A DNA stretch of 16,666 bases from Anaerolineae bacterium (GTDB taxonomy: Bacteria > Chloroflexota > Anaerolineae > Epilineales > JAHCIE01), in NCBI GenBank assembly GCA_026129385.1, contig JAHCIE010000037.1:1-16666 (forward strand). The letters are read 5' to 3'. A program made the translations under genes and the position numbers. How positions within the stretch are numbered: position 1 is the first letter of the stretch; every line of letters starts with the position of its first letter. Positions 7,553-14,923 of this stretch are shown piece after piece. Under the pieces are notes generated by a model. That model worked only from the letters and a program-made list of their open reading frames with translations, did no database searches and was not told the origin of the DNA.

Positions 7553-8637
7553 AGCGACACCTCGGGCCGGCTGTCCAGGGCGACCACATCGCCGTCGCGG
7601 ATAGCGACTCCGCGTTGCAACGAAGAGCTGTGGGTGATGGCTGTGTCCAGTCCGTGCTCAGTGATATGGTGGACGTAGGGCCACGTGGCGATGGCAAGGG
7701 CGTGAGATGCGGTGCGACCTAAGACACCGGCCAGGTTCGGCACGCAGAAGTGGATCACGTCTTCCGCGAGATAGGTGGGCGTTTGGTGCGTGGTCGGTCG
7801 GGCAGTCTCGATGCTACCGCCCTGGTCGATGTCAATATCGAGGATGACGGCGCGGCGGCGCATGGTGCGAACCATCTCCCGCGTCACCAGGACGGGCGTC
7901 CGCGCGCCGGGGATGAGAACTGCGCCCACCACGACATCGGCGAACTTGACGACCTTCTCGATGTTGTGGTGGTGGGCCATCATGGTGGTGACGCGCCGTT
8001 GTTCATGCTCAAAAACACGTTCCAGATGGGTGACATCGCGGTCGAGGATGTATACTGACGCGCCGAGGCCAGTAAAGGCGCGGGCGGCGGCCATGCCGGC
8101 TGTCCCCGCGCCCAGGATGACTACTTCAGCGGGGGGGACGCCCGGTAGGCCGCCGAGCAGGACTCCGCGCCCACCATAATTGTTCTGAAGCAGGCCGGCG
8201 GCAATATGGGCCGACATGCGGCCGGCGATCTGGCTCATCGGGCGCAAGATGGGTGCGGAACCGTCGTCATTGCGAATCATCTCGTAGGCGATGGCGGTGA
8301 TGCGGTGGTCGCGCAGCCGTTGTAGCTTCTCGCTAGACGCCGTGGCGAGATGCCAGAAGGCCATGATGACCTGGCCTGGCCGCAGCCATTGGCCTTCCTC
8401 GGCGGTAGGGCGGGCTACTTTGATGACGAGGTCGGCGCGGCCGAAGACCTCCTCGGGGGAGTAGACGATCTGCGCCCCGGCGCGCACGTAGGCATCATCC
8501 TGGAAGCCTGCTCCTAATCCGGCGCTGTGCTCGACGTAGCAACGATGGCCGGCGCGGGTGAGCATCTCGACGCGCGTGGGGGTCAACCCGACGCGGTGCT
8601 CGTCTGGCCGTCGTTCGCGGGGGACTCCAATGTTCAT
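7549..8637 (-). CDS. ald: Alanine dehydrogenase
   Basis: The enzyme interconverts L-alanine and pyruvate plus ammonia with NAD(H), in the cytoplasm. I choose ATG 8637, giving MNIGVPRER, because AGGAG lies 7 bases upstream and this is the family N-terminus; the frame is open further upstream but that extension has no family similarity. The protein is 362 residues, a normal length. Visible residues include R15, K73 and H96 (substrate binding and catalysis), the NAD-binding GAGTAGM at 176-182, and D271 in IDQGG. RPTTHQTPTYL and HFCVPNLAGVLGRTAS match the family C-terminal half, where most members read H-Y-CV-NMPG. The last codons overlap the CoA-transferase start. The pairing suggests a route linking alanine breakdown to acyl-CoA exchange or fermentation, which is an inference. 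Confidence 0.9.
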   Translation of the reverse strand: MNIGVPRERRPDEHRVGLTPTRVEMLTRAGHRCYVEHSAGLGAGFQDDAYVRAGAQIVYSPEEVFGRADLVIKVARPTAEEGQWLRPGQVIMAFWHLATASSEKLQRLRDHRITAIAYEMIRNDDGSAPILRPMSQIAGRMSAHIAAGLLQNNYGGRGVLLGGLPGVPPAEVVILGAGTAGMAAARAFTGLGASVYILDRDVTHLERVFEHEQRRVTTMMAHHHNIEKVVKFADVVVGAVLIPGARTPVLVTREMVRTMRRRAVILDIDIDQGGSIETARPTTHQTPTYLAEDVIHFCVPNLAGVLGRTASHALAIATWPYVHHITEHGLDTAITHSSSLQRGVAIRDGDVVALDSRPEVSL

Positions 8638-8668
8638 GGGGATTCTCCTACCTGTGGACATCTTCCTC

Positions 8669-8674
8669 AGTATA
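8669..8674 (-). promoter_or_regulatory. Possible -10 box for the ald operon
   Basis: TATACT on the minus strand lies 31 bases before the ald start codon, leaving room for a short leader and the AGGAG site. The -35 region 17 bases further upstream is poor (CTGGAC), so the assignment is tentative. Confidence 0.35.
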
Positions 8675-8737
8675 GCCTGTTCTGGCCTGCCGTCCAGAAG
8701 GCTTTCATTACGGCGGGTGACAACATCTCCACGACAT

Positions 8738-8772
8738 GGACGGACCACAGCGGCATAGGCTGTGGTCCGTCC
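8738..8772 (-). terminator. Perfect 13-bp hairpin after the DUF4386-like gene
   Basis: GGACGGACCACAG (8738-8750) pairs perfectly with CTGTGGTCCGTCC (8760-8772) around a 9-base loop. It lies 39 bases past the stop of the membrane protein gene on the minus strand and upstream of the ald promoter region, so it probably separates the two operons. No T-tract follows. Confidence 0.7.
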
Positions 8773-8811
8773 GCGGAGGAGTGTACGGGGCGGGCGCTCC
8801 GTGAGCCATCA

Positions 8812-9576
8812 TCAGGGAGCGGGCTGATTATCGGTTCCCTGGTAGGTTGCTTCCCTGACCCGGCCTAGCTTGTACAACTGCCAGCCCAGGAGGGGAAGCC
8901 AGACGAACAGGAGCAGGCCGTAGACAGCGTAACCGGGGCCAAGCAGCGGCCTCAACGTCTCGCAGATAATGCCGATCGCGCCCGTGACGATGCCGAGGTA
9001 CACCACGCGTTGGCTGAAGACGCTCTTGAGCATGAGCAGCGAGACGAGCAGGATGCCGATGGCTTCGAGGACGCCCATGACGGAGGGCACGCTGTTGAGG
9101 GCAATGAAGCTCTCGGCCGCGGCAGCCAAGGCAGCTCGCGGGGCGTCACTCGCCACGGCGGTGTACTGATCGCTCAGGACAACCAGGGCGGGGGCGCCAC
9201 CGCCTGTCACCGGATAGGCGAGTGTGACTGCCCACGCAACAATGCTAAGGACGACGCTGATAGCCGCGTAGCTCTTGTTCACGCCCTTGAGGGCCGGATA
9301 GAGCGCCAGGAAGACGATGATAAGCAGCACGCTGGGAAGCAACCAGAGGGCCTGCTGAACGATGTAGCTCGACCGATGCGTGGCGATGTACTCAAGAATG
9401 GCCGCGCCGCCCGCGGTAGGAGTGGGCGGGACGGTGAAGACGATGACGAGGGCGAGGATGTAGCTGAGAGTAGTGAGCAAGGCAGACACGCCGCCCGCCC
9501 GATAAAGGTCGCGCCAGGTGGGGTCAGGGGCGCGCGTTGCGCCAATCGTCTCTCGATCCAGGGCTAAGGTTGTCAT
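8812..9576 (-). CDS. DUF4386-like integral membrane protein
   Basis: The predicted product is 254 residues with about six hydrophobic segments. They include VSALLTTLSYILALVIVF, ALWLLPSVLLIIVFLALY, AISVVLSIVAWAVTLAY, VMGVLEAIGILLVSLLML, VYLGIVTGAIGIIC and YGLLLFVWLPLLGWQL. The arrangement and the ATHRSSYIVQQALWLL and LNSVPSVMGVLEA-type sequence recall DUF4386 proteins, a family of unknown function. I choose ATG 9576 because GGAGGT lies 7 bases upstream; the frame is open further upstream but that extension overlaps the previous gene. It is the last gene of a three-gene unit with a flavodoxin-like protein and another membrane protein, separated from the latter by 59 bases that hold a small hairpin. 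Function is unknown; the family call is moderate. Confidence 0.72.
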   Translation of the reverse strand: MTTLALDRETIGATRAPDPTWRDLYRAGGVSALLTTLSYILALVIVFTVPPTPTAGGAAILEYIATHRSSYIVQQALWLLPSVLLIIVFLALYPALKGVNKSYAAISVVLSIVAWAVTLAYPVTGGGAPALVVLSDQYTAVASDAPRAALAAAAESFIALNSVPSVMGVLEAIGILLVSLLMLKSVFSQRVVYLGIVTGAIGIICETLRPLLGPGYAVYGLLLFVWLPLLGWQLYKLGRVREATYQGTDNQPAP

Positions 9577-9597
9577 CGAGGCCACCTCCGTGGCGAG

Positions 9598-9623
9598 AGG
9601 CGCCGGGCGTTGGCCCGACGCCT
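9598..9623 (-). terminator. Intergenic hairpin between two membrane protein genes
   Basis: AGGCGCCGGGC (9598-9608) pairs with GCCCGACGCCT (9613-9623) with one C/A mismatch and a GTTG loop. It lies 12 bases past the upstream stop codon and before the downstream ribosome-binding site. It could be a partial terminator or a processing element lowering expression of the DUF4386-like gene. Confidence 0.5.
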
Positions 9624-9635
9624 GATGTGACCCGT

Positions 9636-10541
9636 TCAGCCGCGCCTCATGCGCCAGGGACCGCTGCCCAGCAGCCAGGCCAGCATGAAGCCCAGCAGGA
9701 AGGAGTCGACGGTGATCTCGATGCCGTGGGTGATGCGTAGGATGGGCGGGAAGAACGAGGTGCTGAGCATCGGGACGATGCCGCCCAGAATGGCGACGGT
9801 CCAGCCTAGCATGAGGGCCAGCCCCAGGCGCGACTCGCGCCACAGGCAAACGATGGGGAACAGGGCCAGGACCATGAGCAGACTACGCACGACTTCCAGG
9901 GGCAGGATGACGTCGAAGCCAGGGATGCGCAGCCCCAGGCCCAGGGCCGGGTTGGTGTAGTAGGGCGTGACGATGGGGGCGATGAGCATGCCGATGCCGA
10001 GGTAGATGGGCACATAGGCCAGGGCGGCCAGAACAATCCGACCGAGCCAGTTGAGGGCCGTGCGCTGTTGCCATATCTCGCGGGTCGCGTCGCGCATGCG
10101 GCGGATGGGTAGCTCTGGCGGGAAGAGGTACGCGAGCGCGGCGGCGAGGCCCAGGTAGCCTATGGCCGCGCCAATGAGCGCCGAGGCGATGCCCGTCTCG
10201 AACATGGTGGTGAAGTACAGAGCCTCAATGAGGTTGATGAGGCTGCCGACGACGAAGGTGACGGAGGCCAGGACGAGGATGCGGTTCCACAGTGGTACAT
10301 TGAGGCGAATTGCTAGCGGTCCCAGCGCCAGGGCGATAAGAGCACCGGCGGCGAAGGAGCTGATCAGCGCCTGGGTAGGGTTCATGCTCTCGGCGATGGG
10401 CGGATTGGCGAGACCGAGGACGCTGGTGACCAGGCCGCCGAGCGTGAGGGCGACGAGATAGGCGACGCCCACCAGGAGGGCGCGCCAGAGCGCGCCCAAA
10501 GGCGAGATCGTCCGTTGGGAGGAGGGTGCGACGTGAATCAT
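9636..10541 (-). CDS. Polytopic membrane protein of unknown function
   Basis: The 301-residue product has about eight hydrophobic segments, among them LVGVAYLVALTLGGLVTSVLG, ISSFAAGALIALALGPLAI, ILVLASVTFVVGSLINLI, IGAAIGYLGLAAALAYLF, IVLAALAYVPIYLGIGML, VVRSLLMVLALFPIVCLW, LGLALMLGWTVAILGGIV and ITVDSFLLGFMLAWLLGSG. A short soluble loop (about 145-165, RRMRDATREIWQQR) separates the two halves. I recognise no family motif. ATG 10541 is preceded by AGGAGGAG with 7 bases of spacing; that site overlaps the end of the flavodoxin-like gene, whose stop is 4 bases away. The tight spacing indicates an operon, so a membrane-linked redox or transport role is possible but not shown. Confidence 0.8.
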   Translation of the reverse strand: MIHVAPSSQRTISPLGALWRALLVGVAYLVALTLGGLVTSVLGLANPPIAESMNPTQALISSFAAGALIALALGPLAIRLNVPLWNRILVLASVTFVVGSLINLIEALYFTTMFETGIASALIGAAIGYLGLAAALAYLFPPELPIRRMRDATREIWQQRTALNWLGRIVLAALAYVPIYLGIGMLIAPIVTPYYTNPALGLGLRIPGFDVILPLEVVRSLLMVLALFPIVCLWRESRLGLALMLGWTVAILGGIVPMLSTSFFPPILRITHGIEITVDSFLLGFMLAWLLGSGPWRMRRG

Positions 10542-10545
10542 AGGC

Positions 10546-11004
10546 TCACTCCTCCTGGACGCCAGCCGGGGTCAGCAAGGCCCAGCGGGAAGCGCGCTCA
10601 AGTTCACCGTTGGCCAGAGGGCCTTGCGCGTCGACGACATAGAAACTCTCAGGTGGGAGTAGCACCTCCGCGCCTAGCTCCTTGAGGCGCTTGGCGATGG
10701 GCGGCGCGGCGGCCCCCGTCAGGAGTTTCATCCCGTGGTAGCGGGTGTCGAAGGCGGCGGCGTGGATGCCGGTGAGGCTGCCGGGTGGCAAGGCGTCGAG
10801 CCAGGTGTGCATGCGCTCGCTCACACCGCGCCATTGGGTGGGGCCGCCGACAATGAGCAGCTTGACGCCTTGCCAGTCAATGTTGGTGGCGTCTGGTACG
10901 GCCAGCAACTGCACGGTCTCGTAGTGGCTGAGGGCGGCGGCGATGGCCTCGGCGACATCGTGGGTGTTCCCGTATTCGGAGTCGTAGACGATGATGGCCT
11001 TCAT
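10546..11004 (-). CDS. Flavodoxin-like FMN-binding protein
   Basis: The 152-residue protein starts MKAIIVYDSEYGNT, where residues 7-14 are the FMN-phosphate loop typical of flavodoxin-domain proteins. LLIVGGPTQWRGVSERM (about 51-67) is the second flavin-contacting loop, and the later HAAAFDTRYHGMKLLTGAA matches stand-alone flavodoxin-domain proteins of bacterial stress regions. It should be a cytoplasmic electron carrier or small flavoprotein reductase. I choose ATG 11004 because AAGGAG lies 6 bases upstream; the longer frame to 11130 adds non-homologous sequence. It heads the unit with the two membrane proteins. The redox partner is unknown. Confidence 0.85.
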   Translation of the reverse strand: MKAIIVYDSEYGNTHDVAEAIAAALSHYETVQLLAVPDATNIDWQGVKLLIVGGPTQWRGVSERMHTWLDALPPGSLTGIHAAAFDTRYHGMKLLTGAAAPPIAKRLKELGAEVLLPPESFYVVDAQGPLANGELERASRWALLTPAGVQEE

Positions 11005-11143
11005 ATGCCTCTCCTTGTCAGACAACGCGGCCTGGCGACTCGCCGGGCCCGGGACGCCTGTGGACAGCATACTCCCATCTATGGCCGACTGGGGGAAAGG
11101 GGTCGCAACGAAGGGCGAACCTTCTACCACCTGGAAATACGAC

Positions 11144-11174
11144 GACCCTGACGATCTTGGCGACCGTCAGGGTC
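11144..11174 (-). terminator. Hairpin after the receiver gene
   Basis: GACCCTGACG (11144-11153) pairs perfectly with CGTCAGGGTC (11165-11174) around an 11-base loop. It is 23 bases past the receiver stop codon on the minus strand. The following minus-strand sequence is only weakly T-rich (GTCGTATTTCC), so this is a probable terminator of modest canonical quality. Confidence 0.6.
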
Positions 11175-11197
11175 TGTCTCACAAGGGTGGTAGCGTG

Positions 11198-11605
11198 TTA
11201 GTGGGCGGATGCGGCCCGTAGCGGCGGGTTGCTGCCCGGCACGCGAAGCGAGGCGAGCAGCGCCTGGAGCAGGATCGGCAGGCTGACGGGCTTCTCTAGA
11301 TACACATCCACCCCCAGGCGGTTGAGCGTGCGCTGTAGGTTGGGCGTTGGGGCCGAAGCGAGCACGATCACCAGTGCGTCGGGGTTCTCGGCCTTGAAGG
11401 CCTGGATGAGCCAGGCGCTGGCGAGATTGTGGGGCGCAGGGTCGATAATCAGGGCGTCGGGCCGCCCTCCCTCCCCACTCAGCCCCCCAGCCACGACATC
11501 AGAGACGCCGGACCGCGTCGCCTCAGGCAGGGCGCGCCTAACGCCTGCTTCGGTGACCTGGGCGGCGACGGCGTCGGCGTCCAGAATGAGGATGTGTAGA
11601 GACAT
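11198..11605 (-). CDS. Stand-alone response-regulator receiver protein
   Basis: The 135-residue protein is a single receiver domain without an output domain. It has the acidic pair D9 and D11 (LDADAV), a phosphoacceptor candidate D55 at the end of strand 3 (ALIIDP), S84 (LASAP) and K105 (YLEKPVS). All five receiver positions are therefore filled, although the sequence between strands 1 and 3 is glycine-rich and divergent. I choose ATG 11605; the longer frame from GTG 11626 would overlap the nitroreductase stop and adds no domain sequence. The start is 11 bases after the nitroreductase stop, so it may be co-transcribed. No histidine kinase is in the window, so it must be served from elsewhere, or act without phosphorylation. 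Confidence 0.78.
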   Translation of the reverse strand: MSLHILILDADAVAAQVTEAGVRRALPEATRSGVSDVVAGGLSGEGGRPDALIIDPAPHNLASAWLIQAFKAENPDALVIVLASAPTPNLQRTLNRLGVDVYLEKPVSLPILLQALLASLRVPGSNPPLRAASAH

Positions 11606-11616
11606 AAGCGACCAGG

Positions 11617-12646
11617 TTAACCCCACGATTCGATCACCACATCGCTGACGTGACGGCGGGGCGTCGGGCGTACGTCAGGCCCATAGCCCAGCCGCAGGCA
11701 CAGTTGCAGATGACCGACATGACCGACGACGCGCGCGAAGCGTGGCCGGAGCTCAGGAACCTCGATAGGTTGGTTGAGGTACGATGCCCAGACGCTGGAA
11801 GCGCGGGCGCGGAGCAAGATACGCTGGAGGGCCTGGCCGGTTGCCAGCCAGGCGGCGGCGTCGTCCTTGTCCGTGCCCAGGACAACCAGGGCGGGCGAGC
11901 CGAGGGCCAGGTCGCGGTCCTTGGCCGCCTGGCCATTCGCCGGAATCAGGTGCGGATGATAGGCAGACGCATAGGCGGCGGTATCGGCGACGCCCATAGC
12001 GTAGCCGGGAATACCGTCGCGCCGCAGGTTGCGGTTGGGGTGTGTCCACGAGGCCAGCTCGCGGCGGAACTGGGCGTCTGACCACTGGATGCGGTCGCCT
12101 TCGGCGATGAGATCGGCGGTGGCGTTGCGGATGTCTTCGTTCTCGACGACTTCGAGCCATGCGCCCTCTTGCGTTGCTGCCATCTTCAACTCTTCGAGGA
12201 GCCTTATCGGTGAGGAGCGATTCTCGTAGGCCGAGCGGTTGGTGCGGCGCTTGGTGATAGCCTGGAAGAGTGCGACCTCCTCGGCGGTGGCTTTGTGGGA
12301 GTGGCCCAGCTTGACCCGTGCAGAGCAGATCGCGACGCTTATCGGTAGGATACTGGCATCGGCCGTATAGCCAGTAGCGCAACGCGGCGCAAGTTGAACG
12401 GTGCCGCGCCGCAGCGGCTGATCAGCTCGCGATCGTTGGGTCAACCACGGGTAGCGCCTGGGTAGGGTCGGCAAACAGGTCGACCTGGTCCTTTTTGACT
12501 TGGAACAGCCAGGGCTGGGTGTTGTGGCCCGAAGGGGCCAGGACCGCGTAGTTCAACGCATAGGTGAGCTTGTCTGCCGGCCGACCATCAGCCGGAAATC
12601 CCGACTCGCTTACCGCCCACGGATCTATGATCGTGCTCGTCGTCAT
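11617..12646 (-). pseudogene. Acg-family FMN-binding nitroreductase-like protein, frameshifted
   Basis: ATG 12646 has AAGGAGG six bases upstream. The first ~70 residues include LNYAVLAPSGHNTQPWLF, the FMN-binding start of the Acg-type nitroreductase family (DosR-linked Acg in mycobacteria belongs to it). After VVDP one base is missing near 12438-12440; the expected continuation NDRELISRCGAAPFNLR is read in another frame and the original one stops at 12422. At least one more shift lies between about 12385 and 12365, where TGYTADASILP resumes in the third frame. The stretch just after it may hide a compensating pair. From about 12320 to the TAA at 11617 the frame is clean (ARVKLGHSH, KRRTNRSAY, RLGYGPDVRPTPRR). 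Catalytic activity cannot be expected as written. Pseudogene or sequence error. Confidence 0.78.
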
Positions 12647-12829
12647 GCAGGCCTCCTTGCGAGGGCTTTGAGTCCCTCTTAGTGTAACGCGCGTTGCCGC
12701 CCGTGGCGTAGCGATAAGACAACCGTTCGCGGAGAATTGGCTACTCGTCGGCTTGTGGACCCGTCTACCAGTAGGAGGAGGATGGAATGTGGGGCTGCAA
12801 GGCGATCGAGGGCGATAGGCCAACGACTG
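12647..12829. other. Intergenic region upstream of the nitroreductase gene
   Basis: The stretch separates the ycaQ stop from the nitroreductase start, both on the minus strand. It has a TACACT that could be a -10 box on the minus strand (about 12686-12681) without a matching -35, and a weak 5-bp hairpin GAGGG/CCCTC at 12661-12678. No convincing gene is visible on either strand. Confidence 0.3.
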
Positions 12830-14046
12830 CTAGTGTGCGAGGTGGCGGTTCATCCGCTCTGCGACATCCGCTGGCTGCGAGATGCGCACGATGGCGTGTG
12901 GGGTTCTATGCCAGGCGGCGGCGTCCAACACGGCGGCCGCCACGTCGGCAATAAGGTCGTCTGTCGCCGCAATGCCCGGCTCCAGGTGGAGCGATTTGAC
13001 CTCGAACAGGCGGTCTTTGCGATGGGCCTTGGCGTCCAGGCGGCCGACGAGGTCGCCTCGATGCAGGATGGGCAGGCTGAAGTAGCCGTAGCGCCGTTGG
13101 GGGGCAGGGGTGTAGCATTCGATGCGGTAGTCGAAGCTGAAGACCGCGCTGGCCCGCTCGCGGTCCCACACCAGGGGGTCGAAGGGTGACAACAGGGTGG
13201 TGAGTGTCGGCGCGTGGGCATCGGCGTCGGCGTTGCGGGCGAAGGCGGCGACGTCTGGATGTAGATAGGTGGGGTCGCGCCAACCTTCGACGGCGGCGGG
13301 GAGAAGCTCACCGTCGTCCACCAGTCGGTCGAGTAGCTCGGCCACACCGCGTTTGGGCAGTCGGTAGTAATCGGGGATCCAGCGGGCCGTCGTCACGCCC
13401 AGATGGCGGACCGTGCGCGCGGTCAGGGTCCGCCGCACGTCGTCCAGTGGTGGCGTGTCGGCGTCGTCCCAGTGGGGTAGGACGCGCTCGCGCAGGTCGT
13501 AGACGCGCTGGAAGTTGTGGCGGCGCGCGATCATGACGTCGCCCGTGTTGAAGAGAGGGCTTCCAGGGCCAGCTTTTCTGGCTTGCGGTCCCACCAAACG
13601 CCGCGTCGCCCGTCGGTACGCTCGAAGGCGGAGGAGAGGACGGGGCCTTCCTCGCGCAGGTGGGTGAGAACGGTGGCGGCAACCTGGGGGTTGGCATCCA
13701 GCCAGGGCTGAGCGCGCACCCAGCCTTTGACTTCGTCGAGCATGAGGCGGCGGTAGAGGGGCCAGTCTTCGATGGGCAGGAAGCAGGCGGCGTGGGCCCA
13801 ATACTCAAAGATCTGGCCGTCGGCGTGGGATTCGTCGAGCCAGCGCGGTTCGTAGTCCCCCAGGCGGCTCCACAGCACCAGGTAAGGGCTGCGGGCGACG
13901 ACGTGGATCGTGTCGATCTGAAGCACCCCCATGCGGCGAATGGCGGCCAGCACGTCGTCAGGCGTGGCGAGCCGCCCAGGGCGGCGGTCAAGCCCCTGAG
14001 CGGCCAGCATCACGCGGCGCGCGCCTGTTTGGGACAGGTGTATCAA
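12830..14046 (-). pseudogene. ycaQ: YcaQ/AlkX-family DNA crosslink glycosylase, one frameshift
   Basis: YcaQ of E. coli is a winged-helix (HTH_42) DNA glycosylase that unhooks interstrand crosslinks. The match is strong along the whole length. LLQIDTI-type sequence with the catalytic QxD motif appears as LQIDTIHVVARSPYLVLWSRLG, then EYWAHAACF, HNFQRVYDL, LSPFDPLVWDR, ECYTPAPQRRYGYF and LVGRLDAKAHRK. I place the start at TTG 14046, which shares TTGA with the upstream stop and has a GAAGGGAG ribosome-binding sequence. The 5' part reads to EKLALEAL; two extra bases in the CTCTCT run at about 13552-13557 then break the frame, and FNTGDVMIARR resumes in the proper one. Without them the gene would encode 404 residues, near the E. 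coli length of 410. Reads as a recent two-base slippage or a sequence error. Confidence 0.88.
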
Positions 14047-14553
14047 GCCGGTCTCCCTTCTAGCCAGGCGCGAATCGAGGCGGCGTGTTCCGCCCAGTGT
14101 TCGTAGCTGTTGCCGGCGACGTTTTCCCAGGCGGGCGATTCTGTCGCCCAGTTGGCGCGGCCGTGAGCGGATGCGCGCGGCCCGCACGTGGTATACGGGC
14201 GGCGGTAGACTTTGCTGCTCGCCCATCAGCACTTCGTCGAGGGGGCGGTCACGGTCGCGCTGCTGTTGCCATGCATTGAAGGCGTCCATGTCGAGCGCGG
14301 CGATCTCTGGGGTGATTCCCGCGCCGTACAGTTCGACATCGGTGGGTGGCTGACCACTGACCAGGCCACCCAGCCGACCCGCGCTTATCCCCTCCCAGAA
14401 GCTGATGTGGGAGACGATATCTTTGACCGTCCAGTCGCCGACCACGCCTGTCTGGGTCATGCGCTCGCGTGGCACATCCCGCAGGGTCGCCTCCCAGGCG
14501 GTGCGGCCCTCGTCCAGCAAACGCATGAGGTGGGCCTTGGTCATATCGGACAT
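14043..14553 (-). pseudogene. DinB/ClbS-like four-helix-bundle protein, one frameshift
   Basis: ATG 14553 has GGAGG five bases upstream. The N-terminal sequence LDEGRTAWEATLRDVP, GVVGDWTVKDIVSHISFWE is typical of the DinB/YfiT superfamily, closest to ClbS/DfsB-like proteins, whose members include metal-dependent thiol-transferases and a cyclopropane hydrolase; the function here is unknown. After about residue 130 the frame departs from the family. One extra base near 14170 explains this, because RANWATESPAWENVAGNSY and EHAASIRAWLEG continue in the next frame to a TGA at 14043. Removing one base gives a 169-residue protein. As written, the ribosome would instead run on into the ycaQ frame and stop at 13531, an apparent fusion I consider an artefact of the shift. 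The gene sits between a small membrane protein and ycaQ in one operon. Confidence 0.78.
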
Positions 14554-14571
14554 GGTTCCCTCCAGGACCGG

Positions 14572-14742
14572 CTAAACGGCCATCAATAGTAATGCTACAC
14601 TGATCAGGATCAGAAGCAAAGTGGCGAGGATGAGGGCCGCGCGGCCTGTGCCATCCGTGCTGAGGATGGGGCGGTCGTGGGGCCGGTCGTAGAAGCTGGG
14701 ATAGATACGCTGGGTTGGCTCGGTTCGTTGCGTCACGTCCAT
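14572..14742 (-). CDS. Small single-pass membrane protein (56 residues)
   Basis: This short gene begins MDVTQRTEPTQRIYPSFYDR and ends with one hydrophobic helix (AALILATLLLILISVALLLM, about residues 35-54). The N-terminal 33 residues are polar and rich in P, R and D, so a tail-anchored topology with a cytoplasmic N-terminus is likely. AGGAGAGGTGAGCC precedes the ATG, giving a good ribosome-binding site. The stop is 18 bases before the DinB/ClbS-like start, and the gene is first after the strong minus-strand promoter at 14929-14901. I recognise no family. Its support is the start signal, the coherent protein composition and its operon position. Confidence 0.7.
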   Translation of the reverse strand: MDVTQRTEPTQRIYPSFYDRPHDRPILSTDGTGRAALILATLLLILISVALLLMAV

Positions 14743-14856
14743 GGCTCACCTCTCCTGCCGTGCTTCGGCTTACCCGGCGGCGCGGGCTGAGCAACGGGCC
14801 AGCCCGCGCCGCCCCTGTCCTTCCCTGGCTGCGGAGCGGCCGGTCGCTGCCCCCTC

Positions 14857-14885
14857 TTGACATCACCTGCGTAACCTGCTATAAT
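14857..14885 (+). promoter_or_regulatory. Consensus sigma-70 promoter for the CGNR gene
   Basis: TTGACA (14857-14862) and TATAAT (14880-14885) are both exact consensus hexamers with the optimal 17-base spacer. Transcription should start near 14892 and leave a leader of roughly 110 bases before the CGNR start codon. The promoter lies opposite another that faces it, and its spacer holds TGCGTAACCTG. Confidence 0.88.
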
Positions 14886-14894
14886 CGTGATGAT

Positions 14895-14923
14895 GGTTAT
14901 ATTCTATCAGAATGCGTATAACC
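14895..14923. promoter_or_regulatory. Candidate operator: inverted repeat GGTTATA-N15-TATAACC
   Basis: The 7-base arms are at 14895-14901 and 14917-14923. They cover the -10 box and spacer of the minus-strand promoter and the start region of the plus-strand promoter. The right arm is part of TGCGTATAACCTG (14913-14925), which resembles TGCGTAACCTG (14868-14878) in the other promoter spacer. A regulator bound here could block both promoters. The CGNR protein next door is a natural candidate, but this is inference. Confidence 0.5.

Noticed and set aside
12830..13801. Open frame extending upstream of FNTGDVM as a separate gene
   Set aside because: The N-terminal ~90 residues are arginine- and proline-rich shadow sequence opposite the true ycaQ frame. 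Only the part after about 13552 is real.
4150..13820. Avoidance of AGATCT as support for the restriction specificity
   Set aside because: AGATCT occurs at least twice (in the usp gene near 4158 and ycaQ near 13808) and other RGATCY sites are present. A protected host need not avoid the site, so counts in one window say little.
13531..14553. A single 340-residue frame joining a DinB/ClbS-like N-terminus to a YcaQ N-terminal half, as a natural fusion protein
   Set aside because: The normal DinB-like C-terminus continues in another frame to a TGA at 14043, and ycaQ has its own TTG start and ribosome-binding sequence. The join is a product of one indel.
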